Shown here piece by piece: positions 36,204-51,500 of a stretch of 64,000 nt of DNA. The stretch is taken from contig OU015528.1 of assembly GCA_907165065.1 (NCBI GenBank), forward strand, positions 44,197,515 to 44,261,514, written 5' to 3'. The stretch is from Caprimulgus europaeus (Eukaryota; Chordata; Aves; Caprimulgiformes; Caprimulgidae). Below the pieces are notes generated by a model. The model searched no databases, was not told the origin of the DNA, and saw nothing but the letters and a program-made list of their open reading frames with translations. Position numbers and translations under genes: made by a program. Every line of letters begins with the position of its first letter. Position 1 is the first letter of the stretch.

Positions 36204-39200
36204 GAAGGAAAAAATAAGAAGGAATGACCAGTATCTGGCACTTGGAAATGTCCTAACTTTTTGAATTCTTTATTCTCACTTCTGGCCAAAGTTGCAGAAT
36301 CTGCTAAATCTGGGTAGTTTGAGACAAGATCTCAATTAACAGAGCTTTGAAAATATGATTTATACAATCTAAAGCTAGCATTTGTTCTCTAAAATAACAG
36401 CAATTTCACAGAAAAAGTTAATTTTACTTCATTTTAAGAAAATTAAAGGGAAATTGTCAATATTAATTTTCTCCACTTCAACAGATGCATACTTATTTTC
36501 TCCATTTAACAATAAATCTAATTTAAATCCAAAATGGAGAGTGGCTATTATTGGATGCAGTAAGACTCCTGATGTTCTCCCAGGTTCTTACCAATTGTGA
36601 GAAGAAAATACACTGTTATTTTTATTTTTGACCTTTAGAACAGAGCCAAGGCCTTGACTATTTTATTCTGTTAATTTATCTACTCTGAGTAAGTTGTACC
36701 CAAACCAAATATTTCAGATGTCATAGCAGATAGATGCATATACTAGAATGCAACTGATGCAAACTCTAGTCTTCTGCAGATAGAATGAGAACAAACAATC
36801 TGATAGGATACTACCTGATACAACTCAGTAGAGCTGGCAGAGACATACTTGTTCAATCCTTATAATGACATGAACGAAGAAAGCAACAATGTGTTAAAGG
36901 CACTGCTGCTTCTTATAAACAATCTCCAGTCCAACCCTGAAAAATTGCTGGTTTTGTCTTTAAAGGCAACACAAGTTAACCCTTGAAAACCATGCTAAAT
37001 TTACTTTTGTACACATTTTTCTCCTTAAAACCTGCAGAAAAAGTATTTTCTAAAATTCATTGTCATTAACTCAGTTTGCTTCAATAGTCTTAAATTCCCA
37101 CTTTGCTCTCAATGTCATTTAAAAGCAAACTCTACAACACAGTTCTGAAAACAAAGTCCACAGTTTTTAAATCATCCAGATAAGATCAGATTTAAACAAG
37201 TAGGTTCTGGTTCCCCTTCCTCTGTATCAGATCAATCCTTCCTGTAATGCCTGTATTAGAGCACTTTTAATTTAGCAAATGCAGATGTTGGCAACACCTT
37301 GGCTACACAGCAGACAGACATTAAGGCATTTGGATTCCAAAGTAGTAACTAGATTCTGCACTCAGCTGTTCACCAAAACTCAGAGGCTTTATAATTCTAA
37401 CAGCTAAATTTCTCAAGAAAAAACACCACTCCCTTCAAGCTGTCAGACCCTTGGTACTTTGAAAGTGAAAAAAAGAATGCATAAAATCTTTATACAGAGT
37501 TAATATATGCTGTGTGCTTTCAAAAGCAATAAAAATATTTAATAGCTTAAATTTTAGACAGTTTATTTCAGGAAAGTCACAACTACCAACAGCTCACTAA
37601 GATTTTGCTGATTCAAAGCCCTCTGAAGTCAATGGTAACCTGTCCTCCAACTTCAATAAGCTTTGGATCAGACTAAGTGCCGACTCTTCTATTTCCAGAT
37701 GTTACACTGTATTAAGATGCCTCTAGACAGAGATTAGGGATTGTAAAATTACTTTTCCACCTAGAAACACACTGAAGTTGGTATCTGACTGTTCTCACAA
37801 GCTCCTTTACAAGGCAGTAGGTGTTTTCCAGAAAACATCTAAAGGCAGTTCTTGTTCTGAATAACTCATTATTTGAAGATGACAGCTAAAGCAGAAGGGA
37901 AGGATGGGAGCAGAAACCCTACGTAACACCAGCACATGAACAACAGCATGGACACAGCATGGCCTGTATCGATGGGTTCACAGACTAAAGCTGCAGACAC
38001 AGGATGTCAAAGAAAGCAGACACCAGCACGGCCAGTTCGACACTGAAAGGGCCAGGTACTTGCCCAGTAGGCTCCGTATGAACTCCTAGGATAGGAGGAG
38101 GTACAAATGCACATGGGACACTCGATCTCATTTTGTAAAATTGCTACAATGAAATGGGTATTTTTACACAGCAGTGAGCCAAATTGTGTAAAAAATGGTT
38201 AAAAAAAATACAAAAAAGTATACTGTGTAGAGTTTGGAAGAGATCTGAAGATTCTGTCAAAAGACTTAAGATTTTTTTTAGGATCTAAGGTAGAAAATCA
38301 AACAAGGTATTATCAACTGAAGAATAAAAACAGTCCACACAACCAGAAACAAGAATAACTAAGAATCATTACATTCTCTCTCATATGGTCCTCAGCACTA
38401 CAGTTGTTAATTATTCTCAAAATCCATTGTGTCATTCACTGTATCATTCAAATCTGAACAGATAACCATTTAACCTTCCACTAGCTTTTCAATTACACCA
38501 TTTACAGGTCTGTTAAATATTTTCAAGCACATAATAAACTGCGCATCATTTGTTTGGCTGCATTAATAATTCTAGATATATCTAACTTAAGAATAAGTAT
38601 TTCTGAAGGCGATAATCAAAGCTTGTGTCAGAAAGAGATGTCTGAAAAACTTAGGGTACTGCAAACAATATTAATTAAAAACAGGAACAGGAAACACCTG
38701 TCAAGGATATTGTCCCCTTAACCTAAGAAGAAAACCAGCTTTCCATAGTGTTTATATTTATTAAACTGTTCCCAATATACCTGAATTACAAAATCAAAAC
38801 AAAACAAGTTATTGATCACATAAGCATATTGCACATCAAATACTGAGCAAACTATTAATTACACTACTGAGAAATATATGGATAATTTATCTAAGATCAT
38901 AAATCACCACTTTATACTTTTAAAACTCACATCTAATACAGATGGACTTCCTTGCAACCACAAATCTATTCTACAGTAACAGATTATAAAGATGGCATCT
39001 TACTCATTGCATCTGTTCTTTGTATTAGTTTCAACTCACATTTGTTCACATTGGTAGAAAAACTTTCTACTGCATTTTTCCACTCTCAGTCTTTAGAAGC
39101 AGCATCACTATGGCCAACAAGACTCTCTTGTCAGGAACAGAACTACTTAAAAAATTATCTTTTCTGCTGCATTAGGCCAAAGAACTGACACTGCACAGAT

Positions 39201-39348
39201 ATAAGCAACATCTGACAAACAAAGCCTTTATTTCTGATGAAAGAAAAATAATTAAGTCAAATATCACAGTCCAGCTTGAACTCCCAGTGAAAAAAGGGTG
39301 AAAGGACCTTCACAGCCTTCTCCTTATGAATAAAACAATATTCAGTAT

Positions 39349-39370
39349 GGAGCTTCCGAGGTGAAGCTCC
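39349..39370. other. Perfect 8-bp-stem hairpin followed by T-run
   Basis: GGAGCTTC (39349-39356) and GAAGCTCC (39363-39370) are exact inverted repeats around a 6-base loop, followed by five T. It looks like an intrinsic terminator but lies in a bird intron, so it is most likely chance. Confidence 0.85.
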
Positions 39371-42300
39371 TTTTTATGTAGTTACAGAGTTGCAGCCAAA
39401 CAAATACTGCAAAATGTAGGTAGAAAAATATTCACAAAGGTTAACTTTTCATCCGAGGCTATCTTTCCTAGGTAATACAGGCAAAGTGGCCTATATTCAC
39501 CTCCAAAAGTGAGTAAGAGCATCTATATGCAGCTCCTGATCTAGATCATCAACTGGAAGAACATCTGCAAATAGAACAAATACATGGAAATTAGTCTGTC
39601 CTAATTGATTGTGAATACTTTTCCTTATCTTCAATGCCAAATCCTTTTGCCTTTAAAGAGTAAACAAAGTACAGAATTATATTTATTTTATAGCATTAAA
39701 AAAAAAAAACCCCTTTAAGTCAAAAACCATTTTTAACCATTACTACAGGCATATTTAACTATACTACTACTACTACAGAATTTAAAATAAAAACACCAAA
39801 TCTGCTAAAAGGGTCAAATCTTGAAGTCCTTTTTTCATGTCCTATGCTATCTTCTTTGTCAGGGACTCAAAAAGTTTTACTTTGGTAATCACAGCAAGTT
39901 TACATTCTTTAAAATGCACACATGTATTCTCCTCCATATAGATACAAGCAATATCAAATAGCAAAATCAATAGAGACATTTTATTTGATAGATCTTGCTG
40001 GATTAGATAGATTGTACTGATGAATAGCTCCACATTAATTATCAAAGGTTCTGTTCTCTCAAGAGCCAAGTGAAAAAACACAGTATGAGTCTGGTTAAAT
40101 TGGATGACATTTAAGCCAAGAAAATGAATGAGCTGACTGGCAAAGCTTCTTGCGTTTGCTGTCAGACCCATAAACTGAAAGTCTTTTTTCTCTTGAAGGG
40201 GAAGGCAAAAACTGAAGGTTACATGAATGCAGCATACGTACTACCAACAAGCCATGGAACCTTCCATTTCAAAAGATACAATGAGCACTAGAAATCAAAA
40301 ACAATGTCTGTAATTTTACTAGCTTTGATTAATAAGCATAAAGCCTTAATACAGCTTTAAGGAAGAAAAACATTCTTAAAAAAAAAAGAGTTGTGCACTT
40401 GAAGCTTTCTGCTCCCTAATACGGAGATTATTTCAGTGACAGATTTACAGTGTTGCAGTCATCACTTCTGGGACCATCTTCCTGTCTTGCAAATGAGCCA
40501 GTCTTTGGAAGAAAACTGAGCAGAAAACCTCTTCTAAGCTCAAGAATACAATGTTAGTTCCGAGACTGAAAAGCATCTGCAATCCTGAGAGCCTGACCAA
40601 TTTTGTCAATAAAAGGCATGAATTTACAAAAACTAAAGGCTTTCTTCCATGCCCCCCTTTTCCCCCGCCCCGATCAGGCAACAAATCAAAGAATCTCATA
40701 CTGAAGAACTGTCTCTTAATCTTCAGCCGCTCTCAGCCCAGCACCACCTGTCCTGTAAGCATCTGAGTGACCAGAGTCTTCAACATTTGCTTCTTGTGCT
40801 CACAAGAAAAAGTTCTGTTAACAACCCAAGACCTATGGCAATAAAAAGCTTTCAACTTATTTCAACATTCTTGAACCAAGCACCAAGGGACACAACAAAT
40901 ACAACATCACAATATAAACTAAGATAAAAACTAAAGACACTCCTAACTTGGATAAATGAAGAACAGTGGTACAAGTTTCTAAACAAAATAAAAAAGGTTT
41001 TGGCTACCTTCTCTTAAAACAGAAATTAATTGCAGTGGGGAAGCTATTGAGGAAACTTTATTATGGCCTGCCTGGAAATTAACCACCAAGTGGGACCTAT
41101 ACAGAGCTCATCCCAGGAAAATAGTTTTGTAATTATTAAAACTGCAGACAAAACTAAGACCATCACAAAAAAAAAAATAAAATCTGTGGTTAATTGGTAC
41201 AATCATCGTAAATTTACAGCCCACATTTTTTCCTCCAAATGTCAAATTTTTGGGTTCATTACTTGTTGAACTTCAACAAACTTTATGTATAGAGTGAACA
41301 TAAAAAGCCCCACACCAAACAACCCAGAAGTTCCTTACATTAAAACCTAGAAGGCAAAGTAAAACCAAACCCTTCTATAATTACTGCATACATACATGTC
41401 TGTGCATATGAGTACTATCAAAGAGTCAGGAATGGTTTAAAAACAGCTTTGGATGCTTTTCTCTTACACTGCTAAGCACATGCAGAAGGAAAAAAAAAGG
41501 CAAGAGAAACAAAGCTGTTTCAGAGTAATTGAGGGTTTTGTCGGGTTTTTTGGAAGAAAGCACAATATAGCAACACAGGAAGAATTTTCAATTAGCAAAT
41601 AAGAGACACCATAAGCAGCATGGTATAGATCACATTTTACAGTACTGACAACATACATGTATATTTTTTCTACAAGTAACAGCCACACTGAAGATCTGAT
41701 GCACTAAAAGCATTCTACTGAGACACAAAACAAGACACTAAGAAAAAAATGGTATGATAAAACAGACTCTCTGGAGACTTATTTAATGCATTAAGATTTA
41801 TCAGCCTCTTCTGTATTCTGTATTTTTCTAGAGATTCTGACAATAATAAGCTGTGGTACAATTACTAGTTCAGAAACAACAGAGACAGAATACCTTGGCT
41901 ACAACTAAGAAAGTAATTACTGACAGAAACAACAGCCAAAACAAGTTTCTTGTAGTCAGGCTGAGTATGTGTAATACCTTCACTGAGATATTTTAAAGAT
42001 AATTCCAATGGAGCAGTAAATAAACTCATTCTTGCAATAAACAAGTTTTTAACTACGGTTCAACATTTTGTTTGAATTAATGAACGTCTTTTATCTAAAC
42101 TCACAAAATGCTCCAATTCAGTATTTTTTAAAAGCTCACAAGTTACTGTCTTTTCTTCCCTTCTCCAATCCTGTAATTGCTACAACTTCAGAGATTCCTC
42201 ACGAACAGAAAGTATCTGAACAATAAATGAATTGCACATTTTTCTGCTGTATTGATTTTTACATAGCAGTCAAGCTGTCCCAGTATGGGACCAATATGTT

Positions 42301-43423
42301 CTGTTACAACATTCACACAAATGCTGCTACATCTGCCCCAAGTATTCCTGCTGCCATTTAATGGTCAGCTGGAGGACATGCACACATGGATCATTTCAGT
42401 ATCTACTGCCAAGGATACTAAACACACAGACAAAAGACACCACCCCTAATTCAAATGATGATTTAGCTGACAACCTAGGAAAGAAAAGAGTTTTGACATA
42501 TGTCTGCTGAGCCGCTTTGCAAATAGTTATGTTGGCAACAAAAAGGTGGTGGCAATATGCCCCTACAAGGCAGAGAAGAAAGTATAAGCTTGCTCAAGCC
42601 AATTTAACACCTTCATGGAAGTAGAGCACTGATCACTACTGCACATCAAATGCAAGGTAAGACTGTCCTCACTGGGAGCAGTGTGGTATAACTGTTGTGT
42701 ACCAGAAAAGTAGCCTAAAAATTTGCAGAGTTTTGCCTTAAGCTTATTTAGCCTAGCTAAACAAAAACTGAGGTCTGAAATACATGCAATCTGTGAACAA
42801 AATAAAGGACAATAGCAAATGCTGTTAAGGAAAGATGACATGGGAAAACAAGAACAAATGGATATGAAAAAAAGTAAAAGCATCCAGCACAAGGGCCTTC
42901 ACCCTGTGCAATAGTTCAGGCCATTAAAATTCCCACCACACAATAACCACATGCAGATTCTTCTTTTTCTCTGTCCATACTTGTCCTGCAGCAACACTTT
43001 CAAATTAAGTCATCCTGCTAAGCCTCACAAAAGGTATTTTTCAGGGTACTTTCAAGGAGTTGGTGGGGGGGCCAGAATGAAATAGTACATCTTCATTTAA
43101 ACATACAAAAAATAAGGTAACTGCCGTGCATCAAGCTGTCACAACTGTCACTGCTGGCTCAAAACCAGAACCCTATACAGAGACTAACAGATTTGGAGAT
43201 TGAAGATCTTTCTGCATCACTGGATGTTCCTTGTTTTTGCCTGTAATAATTCTTCCCTGTGTGGCTTTTACACGCTATCTTACATTCTGCTCTTCCTCCA
43301 GGTAACTGGGACTGTCCAGACAAGGATTCTCAAGTTTTGAAACTCAGCAGAACAACAAATACATTATTAGAGCAACTCTGGCTAATCAGTTTGAGAGGCT
43401 ACTCCCTTCCCAGACTGAGCAAA

Positions 43424-43457
43424 CAATCTAGCACATCAATCTAGCACAATCTAGCAC
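43424..43457. repeat. Short tandem repeat, three copies of ATCTAGCAC
   Basis: Three near-adjacent copies of ATCTAGCAC, the first two within a longer CAATCTAGCACA unit separated by one T. A local slippage duplication. Confidence 0.9.
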
Positions 43458-46400
43458 TACTCAAACTTTACATTACCTCCTCTTACAATAACCAGTTCTC
43501 CACCTGAAGACATCCAAGCAAGTTTTCTGGACCTTGAACAGAGACCAGTGTAAGATTAAGGAAAAATGAACACAAGCTATACAGAATTGAGACAGTGACA
43601 AGATATCAGCTAGCTTCAGTGAAGGGCAACTGGTAAAAGTGGAAAAATACTTATCTGTCAGTAAATGACAGATCAGTAAGACAGCATATATTTAAAATAA
43701 ATTCATCTGCATTCTAAGGGAAGTTTCTGTTTTTCCACCCAAGTACGCATGCTACTTTTCAACATAGCTAAGTATGCTGAAGAGCAAGCAGAACTCTTTC
43801 ACTGTAGTTTACTTCCTTTTGATAATTAGGATCCATAAGCTTGAAATTAAACAGTCCGAGAAGCTTCTGGTTTTCACTTATAGTACTTGTAATTCAGATC
43901 TATAGCTTTGCTTTCTTTAAAATTAGTCTACATCTCTGTTTAATAAAAGGGAACCCAAAATAACGTCTACGCAAGGACTAGTCATCTATGCCTCATTAGT
44001 AATTTGTCATAGCAAACAAGTACTATCATACTGAAATTTAAGTCATGCATATTGAATGCTGTTTCAGCACAACACTTGGTAACCAGATCTATCTGTGAAG
44101 TAAATAAAATGAGCTGTTAAATTGTTTTTATTATGAAAGTCAAATTACATTTGCTTTTTAAGAAGTCATTTTTAAATGACATAACTTTAAAAAAAATCCC
44201 CTTTCAGATTCTCTTTACACAATTATTTCTTACATTCTGCTGAAAACTTCACAACAAAAATTTGCCAGACTGTTGCCATTAAGTGAGCCTTATTTTTTTA
44301 TTTCCTTGGACTCCATATTTTTAGTACAACTTTATAACAAGACTTAAGAATGTAACTTTTCATCAGCTGAATGGTAAACTAGAATGTCAGAGACGGACAC
44401 TACTACTATTTACTGGTATAAACTATACGTTTACTTCAGATAAAGACAAGATACACGTACACAACTAGATAACTAAGTGTTCAATAATAATAAGCAAACT
44501 TTGCTAGTAATAAACAAACTGTAGTTTTAGTGAAAGCCTGGTTATAGCAACCATACAACAGGGAAACAGAAAAGTGATTTATTTTTGTCTAATGCGCTGT
44601 GCATGCTTCCTGCATTTTCATTTCTGCCTTTTCTGATTTTCATCATATGAAAGAAACAGTTGAATTGCAGTCCATTTGATATCCCACTTACAGGTATATT
44701 GTATATTTATATAGCATAATAAACTCACATCTTTTTCTTCCCAACACGGTACATGTAATACACGTGCTTTCCCTAATGACAATGCTGTAGGCATTACTAT
44801 TTCTTGCATCAGAATGAGTCACTGGAACAAACTACACCCTCTGACTAAATTTACTGAAATTGAGAGCAAATTTGAGGCTCTATTTCCAGATTCTATTACT
44901 TTAAAAATTACAAAATTAAGATACTTCACTTCAAAATACTATAGTCAGATATCAGTTGACTGGATTAACCTTGTTGACTTGTTGGTTTTTTTTAAACCTG
45001 TAATTTCAAGCAACTGGGATCACCTCACCGCGCCAACAGCCTTTTGGGATATTTTTAGCTTCCATTCCCCACAGCTGGTGAAACTTGGAACACCACTCCT
45101 CCATTGTTCATCTCTGATCCAGGTATGTCTCTACTAGTAGAGGTCATAAGGAACAATTTTTGAAGTGATTTTTACCGGGGTATCATACATATGGTATTTA
45201 AACAAACACTTCTGATATAATCTGGGGATTTCCTAGCTCTTCTAAATGATCTTCAATGCTTAAGCAGTTTAGTAGTTCAGGGCTTTCTTTCACTATAACG
45301 TGATGGTGACCACAGACTGTAAGATGCCTTACCAAAGAAGACCTATAGGTTGTCACTCTCCTCTTTCCTTTTCCTGGTCAGGCCTTCAGCATAATAAAAA
45401 CCCAACACTGTTAGTTTGCTTGTTTGGTTTTTTTAAATTTCCTTCCTTCCTCTACTGCAGTCAGTAACTCCTTAGCTTGGAACTTCCTCAGGATCACCTT
45501 ACCTTAAGTTATTTTCTCTGCTGCACACATAACACAAGTGAGCCAATTTCAGTAGCTATAAGGAGGTACTACAGATAGTTCTACAGTCAGTTCTGTTAAC
45601 TCTTAAGACTATCCCAACAACCACACTTTCCACCTCTATGAGTATACTCTTATTGGAGAGGAGAGGCTCTAACAAAACACGGATTAAGAACTCAGGACAT
45701 CAACTGCATTATGAAAACCTAAAAGTAGAGAATAGAATCCACCATAGAACTAAAACAATGTTGTAATACAGCAAGATTATGAATGTTTACAAAATAGTTT
45801 CAGAGAGCTTTGGTTCTTCACAACTTAGATAACTCTGCTGTTGGAAGCAGGATCCAAAATGTAGTTATTGACCCTGAAGAGAGGAAAAAAAAGATGCAAA
45901 TTGTTATGTGATTATGAAATATTTCCCTTATGAATTAATTAACTTTGAGAAAAGAGCTGTAGGAGAAACTTGATGATGGTAGCAAACGTGGTAGGCATGA
46001 AGTGCCTTCTGTCTGACTAAAACTGCAGTAGAAGCACATTCACTTTTGCTTTACACAGAAAATAAAAATCATGCTCAAATTAATGAAAGCAAAGGTGGTT
46101 TCCAAAAATCAAAATCAAAAATGTATTTTCTAAACTAAAGAGTTGCTAAAAAAAAATAAATCCATTTCGGTTTTCAGAGAAGTAACAAGTAAAAAATATG
46201 TATTATCTTGGTATATTGTCACTGAAACCAAACAGACACAAAAGAAACTGATATAAAAATCTCATACAGAAATCTTTGAAGGTGGCAAGCAAGAAACCAA
46301 GTAAACATATGAGAACTGCACAGGTTATAAAGATCAAAACACAACCCTAGCCTCACTTGGATGATTACTCTTTAACAGCTCAGCCTGTACTTTGCTGTCT

Positions 46401-48535
46401 ACATTATAATTTATATAAAAGCTACTTTGATTGTCTGATTGGCTTATCAGTCTTCATTTACATTAAAGCATATGAGCTATAGAAAAGAAATTATGTTCTA
46501 TCACCATACAGCCCTAGCAAATCACAAGTCAGAAGCACTGCATACAAGCTTGTTCTTGATAGGAAAGTTACTCCAGAATATATGATTTTAAAAGTTACAA
46601 AAAAAAATTTTTCAAGGCTAAAAATATATTTATCTTTCCATGACAAAGCAACTATAACCACTGGAGAACGAAACATCAGCAAGGAACTGCAGTGGGCAGT
46701 GAATGACAAACAGATGCAAACTATGAAATGACAAGAGAGAAGAAACTGAAGAAGAGACTCACAAGATATTTAAAAGAAAAGAAGTGAGAGAAAGGACTGC
46801 AGTAAGCTATATGCAACAAGTTCTCTCACCAATAAAAAGCAAAAATGATGACAGAGACTTGATCTACGTCTCAAGACAGAAAACTGGGTGTTAGGCTACC
46901 TAATTACTAGATCAAAACCCCACACATTCACGAGACGCAGAGCACCACAGCTCTCCAGCTTCTTGGTACGAATTGGTTCAAAACACTTTGTAAATATGAT
47001 TCTGTTCCAAACCTATGCTGAACAGAGGATCAGCTGTCCTACCACAGTCACCACAAAGCTGAAAAGCAGCATTGTTGCATGTTCTGATCAAGTCAACAGA
47101 AGTGTTATTATTTGCTTATACTTCATCTGGATCAAATCTGTACTGGTGGGTGATCCCACAGTGAGAGTAATGAACAAATCCTCTATTGCTATTGCTAGAG
47201 GTGAAGGTGTGTTCTGAAGGAGCACACATAAAACTAGCTACACAGACAGCCTGCCAGAGCAAAACAGCCACCAAAACACCCCACAGCCCCCTAAACAATC
47301 TTATTCCATGTATCAGAGACAAGTGTATTCAAAAATTCCAATTACAGGTACATATTCTTTCTTCGTTATTTTGTTGAAATAAATATTTTCTACTATTACT
47401 TTATTTTATTTTTAAATTCCTGTCATTGACCTAATTACTCTCTCCCTGAAGACATTAAGACTTCCATCAACTTCCAGAACTGTTAGGCCAACGTGAGACA
47501 CCTGAGAGACTAAAAGGCTTGCTTTAAATTGCACTTGTGAATGGAAGTTTTCCAAAATTTACATCAGCTCAAGAAGGTTTATAGTAAAGCATGACATTTT
47601 CTATTTTCCAAACCTTCATTTTTCCCAGTGCTCATATGTTTTCAAGAAAGAAAAGTTTAAGAACCACACCTATTATCCCAGAGGACCATCCTGAAGCTAC
47701 AGCTTTGTCTTATGTAGGAGCAAGAATTGAAGCATCCAGCTAAGATACCACTCTCTTCTTTACTCAATGCTGTGATCACTACTTTTTAATTCACCTTGCA
47801 AAATTAGCCAGATATCTACAAAGTGTCTAGTCTCAAATGCTCGTTCCTTCAGAAATTACTCTCAAAAAGGACATACAAGCATAAAGGACAAAGTATGGGC
47901 TAGTTTGTAGTTGTGAAGTGTTCTTATAAAAATAATGCAAAAAAAGTCAAAGATTTATCATCACTTTTGCACTGCCACTAAATATGCTAATGATTTGCCA
48001 CATCCAGTTAGGCAATCCTTAAATGTTTATGGCAGATTTTAATCTTTAAAGGGCATGAGACACAAGATCTACAAAGCTTCAAAGATTTATGGTTTCCTTT
48101 ACTGTACACAGGAAGTCTCAAGTTAACGTAGTGCTACTATCTGAAAATCATTTGAACATTCAGTTAAAGGAATGATGCCTACTGAGACCACAGGAATTGG
48201 TCCAGTTCCTGAGAGACACAAATACACCATGCAAGCTCTGTCCTCGTACCCTGTTCAATTATCCCATCCTCAAAGAAGGTGGAACAACCAAAAGTGTGAT
48301 GAAACCAGAAGTCAGGCCATGAGAAACTGAAGTAAAAAAGTCCAAGAACAGATTTACAAAAGGTCCTCAAAGTCCAAACAGAAATCTCGTTTTATTCAGA
48401 AATAAGGTAATATTCAAAATGGCTTTTGAACAGAATTTATTGTAACTGACTCCCTGCAGGTAAACTGACAATAATTTCTTTCCTTTGCAGAAACAGAAAA
48501 AAGACACATGCTGTGATTTATGTGAGGATGCTAGC

Positions 48536-48560
48536 AAAAAAAAAAAAAAAAAAAAAAAAA
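48536..48560. repeat. Poly-A tract (25 bp)
   Basis: Longest homopolymer of the window. On the minus strand it encodes the poly-Phe run seen in one spurious open frame. Confidence 0.9.
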
Positions 48561-51500
48561 GACAACTCTTACACAGAAAGAGAAACAGAGAAATACTCAA
48601 ACTTGTTACTTACACAGTCTAGCTAACATTTTTAATGTGTACTGCAAAACAATTTGCTATTTTTATTAAATCACATATATCTTAAAGCAAAGGCAAAACA
48701 CTTACAAGTTATGAATTCAGTTTGAATTATCATGTATTCTACTGCTTTTAAACAGCCTGCTCTGAAAGATTTTGATTTGTTCTAGTCCATGTTTTTGAAA
48801 CTGTATTTCATTGCCCGCAAAATTAGGGTAGTCCCTTCAACTATGAAGCGGATCACTAGCCAGCCATTACTCTGCCATCTGTGTTCAGCCTCTTAGCCTG
48901 GATGGCCAATTTAAGTTTCATGCAGCTGAAACTATTTGAGTAAAAATACTGAAGTGTGCTATTATTTCTAATTATCACGTACTCTGCATAGCAGTTTCTT
49001 AAGTTTGAAAAAGCTTTGAAAAAAAAGAAAGAATTGAGAGAAATATGTGACTCAGCCAATTTGACAGGAAAGTTTGGTATTTTACATAATTCAGAGTTGT
49101 CACAATGCATATTCATATCTGGTTTTAGAACAATTACAACTAAAATTTTCAATACAATAACCTCCTAACCTGCAACAATTTTTTTAACCCTTAAAATAAG
49201 AGAAATACAGTAACAGCTATATAATAATACAGTACTTGAAGCCTTAATATTAAGCACAGAATTTATTTCTTGGGAGTAAAAAAGATTCTTCTTTACTACA
49301 AAAAGGCTATAAGCTACAGTTAAAGGCTATATGGTGATCAGTGTTGAATTTTCTGCTAATTTTCTCAATACGTAACATTTTTTAAACTATTTTAACTTCA
49401 GTGAACAGCAAGCAAGAAGAGACAAGACTGCTTATTGCTTAGGAATAAACGTATTATTACTGAAAGTACAGTTATTTAAAACATTTCCAGTATTTGATTA
49501 CATGTATGAGAGCAAGTATGGCTAAACAACAGGTATCTAATAGAACAGAAAAAATATATAGTGATATAGACACATTAACCAGCTACTTGGTACTTTCACA
49601 CCTGAAGGTATATAGTCTCACCATTTTTCCCCAAATGGATAAATTTAACAAGAAAAATATTAATGTGAACATGAAAAAAAAGAAGCTTCTTTCATTGTAT
49701 TTGCATGGCTACTGTTGAAAAGTACACAATCCAAAACCAGCACTTCTGGAAAGAATGTAAACAATATACCTACATACTAATCTTAGAAGAAGGATTTGCT
49801 CTGGACAAGTGTGCATAGCAATCTTCAGTTCTCTGTAAGGATCATTTAAGTAACGCAGTAGACAAATGTGGATTCTGTGACGGGATGAAGTTTGCAAGGA
49901 ATTGAACATGAAACACATTCAGAATAGTGAAGCATCAAAATCAAACAAGCAACGGTATAAAGTTGTCAGTAAGTCAATGCTACAGAAGCATACCCATTTT
50001 TCTTGACTATTTTCAGTACAGGTTACCTTGCTACAGATTCAACTAAAAACCTGACACCAAAACATAGCATATGAACTTGGTTTCAGAATCCATTTTTTCA
50101 TCTTCTTCCCCTTTATCTAATCTATGATTATTTTATCTTATGTAATAGTATAATCAACTATTAAAGCCGTATTTTGTTCACATCTTGCTATTAACAATGG
50201 AAGGAAGAAATGCATTTTACAGTTGTTTCTGGTCTGATCCCAATTCCATTATGATGGACACCACTCAGAAAAGCATTTTCAGAATCTTCAGTATGCCTTA
50301 GAGGTAGTGGGAGTTTTTTTATTTGTGTTTAACTTTCTCCTTTTTTTCTTTTTCTTTTTTTTTTAAATAAAAGCATGAAAAAAGGAAAATGTGAAAGCTC
50401 TTGCAAACTGCATGCAAGTTGAATCTGGCTCTGAAGTAAAAACAACAAAACACCCTATTAAATAACTCCCAAACCTTTCAAGCAAAATAAGAAAGAGCAC
50501 TGACAATGGATTTAGTCTCTTAATCCTCCATGATCTCTTACAGAATCAAGTCTTACACACAAGATAAGACTGTCTCGGTTTTTAATTGCATGTGTTTATA
50601 AGAGTGCCTTTACAAAATCCACACCACTAAATCAGCACAGTTTAAAAACATTACTGTTATGTAAGTGTACTTTAACATGCATTTCTGCTCTTCAGTTTAC
50701 CCTTCTTTCTGTGTCATTGCTTATTCCTGATTGCACTAGATACACGAGACATTAAGTTCTCCTGCTCTGCCCAAGGTAACCAACCCTTCTGCATGTAAAG
50801 AAATTGATACATGCAGCCAAAAGCTACATAGGAGATTTGAAATTTAAAGAACAAAATGGTAATTTGTGACTGAGGTTTCTACTGAAAGCATCAGAAATTA
50901 CCTACTGTAAGGCTGAAATCTTGACAAATACTTTTAGTATTGTTTTTTCCTCTTCTAGCGTTGATTTTTTAAATTTCCACTTTCATGCTAGGCTAAAGTT
51001 TGTTTAAACACTGGCTACAATTTTATTAGAAATTAAAATACTCAACATTGCATGTTTACAATGAGAAATTGACAAAAAATTGAAAGAATTTCACAGATCT
51101 ATTTTTAATATTGTGAGACGATGACTGAACTACGTAGGAAATCCTATCCTTATCAGGATACATAAGAAATATGTAAGAAATCATATCATTTTTCTGAAGT
51201 TCCCAAACTTGAGTCAGGTAAATTATCGTGAAGCAAAGCTGAAAAAATTAAGAGGGATGATAACAAAGATATACACAATTAAGTTCTTGGAAAAACAAAG
51301 ATCACATTTGCTTTAGCTTTTCTGGCTAAACTGTAATTTGCACATCAATAGCAAATCTGAAATACTGAATCAGTTTCTTCATCAACCATGAAAATATTCA
51401 CCCCAAGTACTGATCCTCAAGAATCAATACTCATCTACCATATAGACTGGAGAATCAACACAAACGTACTAATGTCACTCCTTAACCTTAAAAATTTTAG

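Noticed and set aside
46888-47217. 109-codon plus-strand open frame in intron 1
   Set aside because: No domain or homologue recognised. A length expected by chance in 64 kb.
48367-48600. Minus-strand frame with a poly-Phe run
   Set aside because: It is the translation of the A25 homopolymer at 48536-48560.
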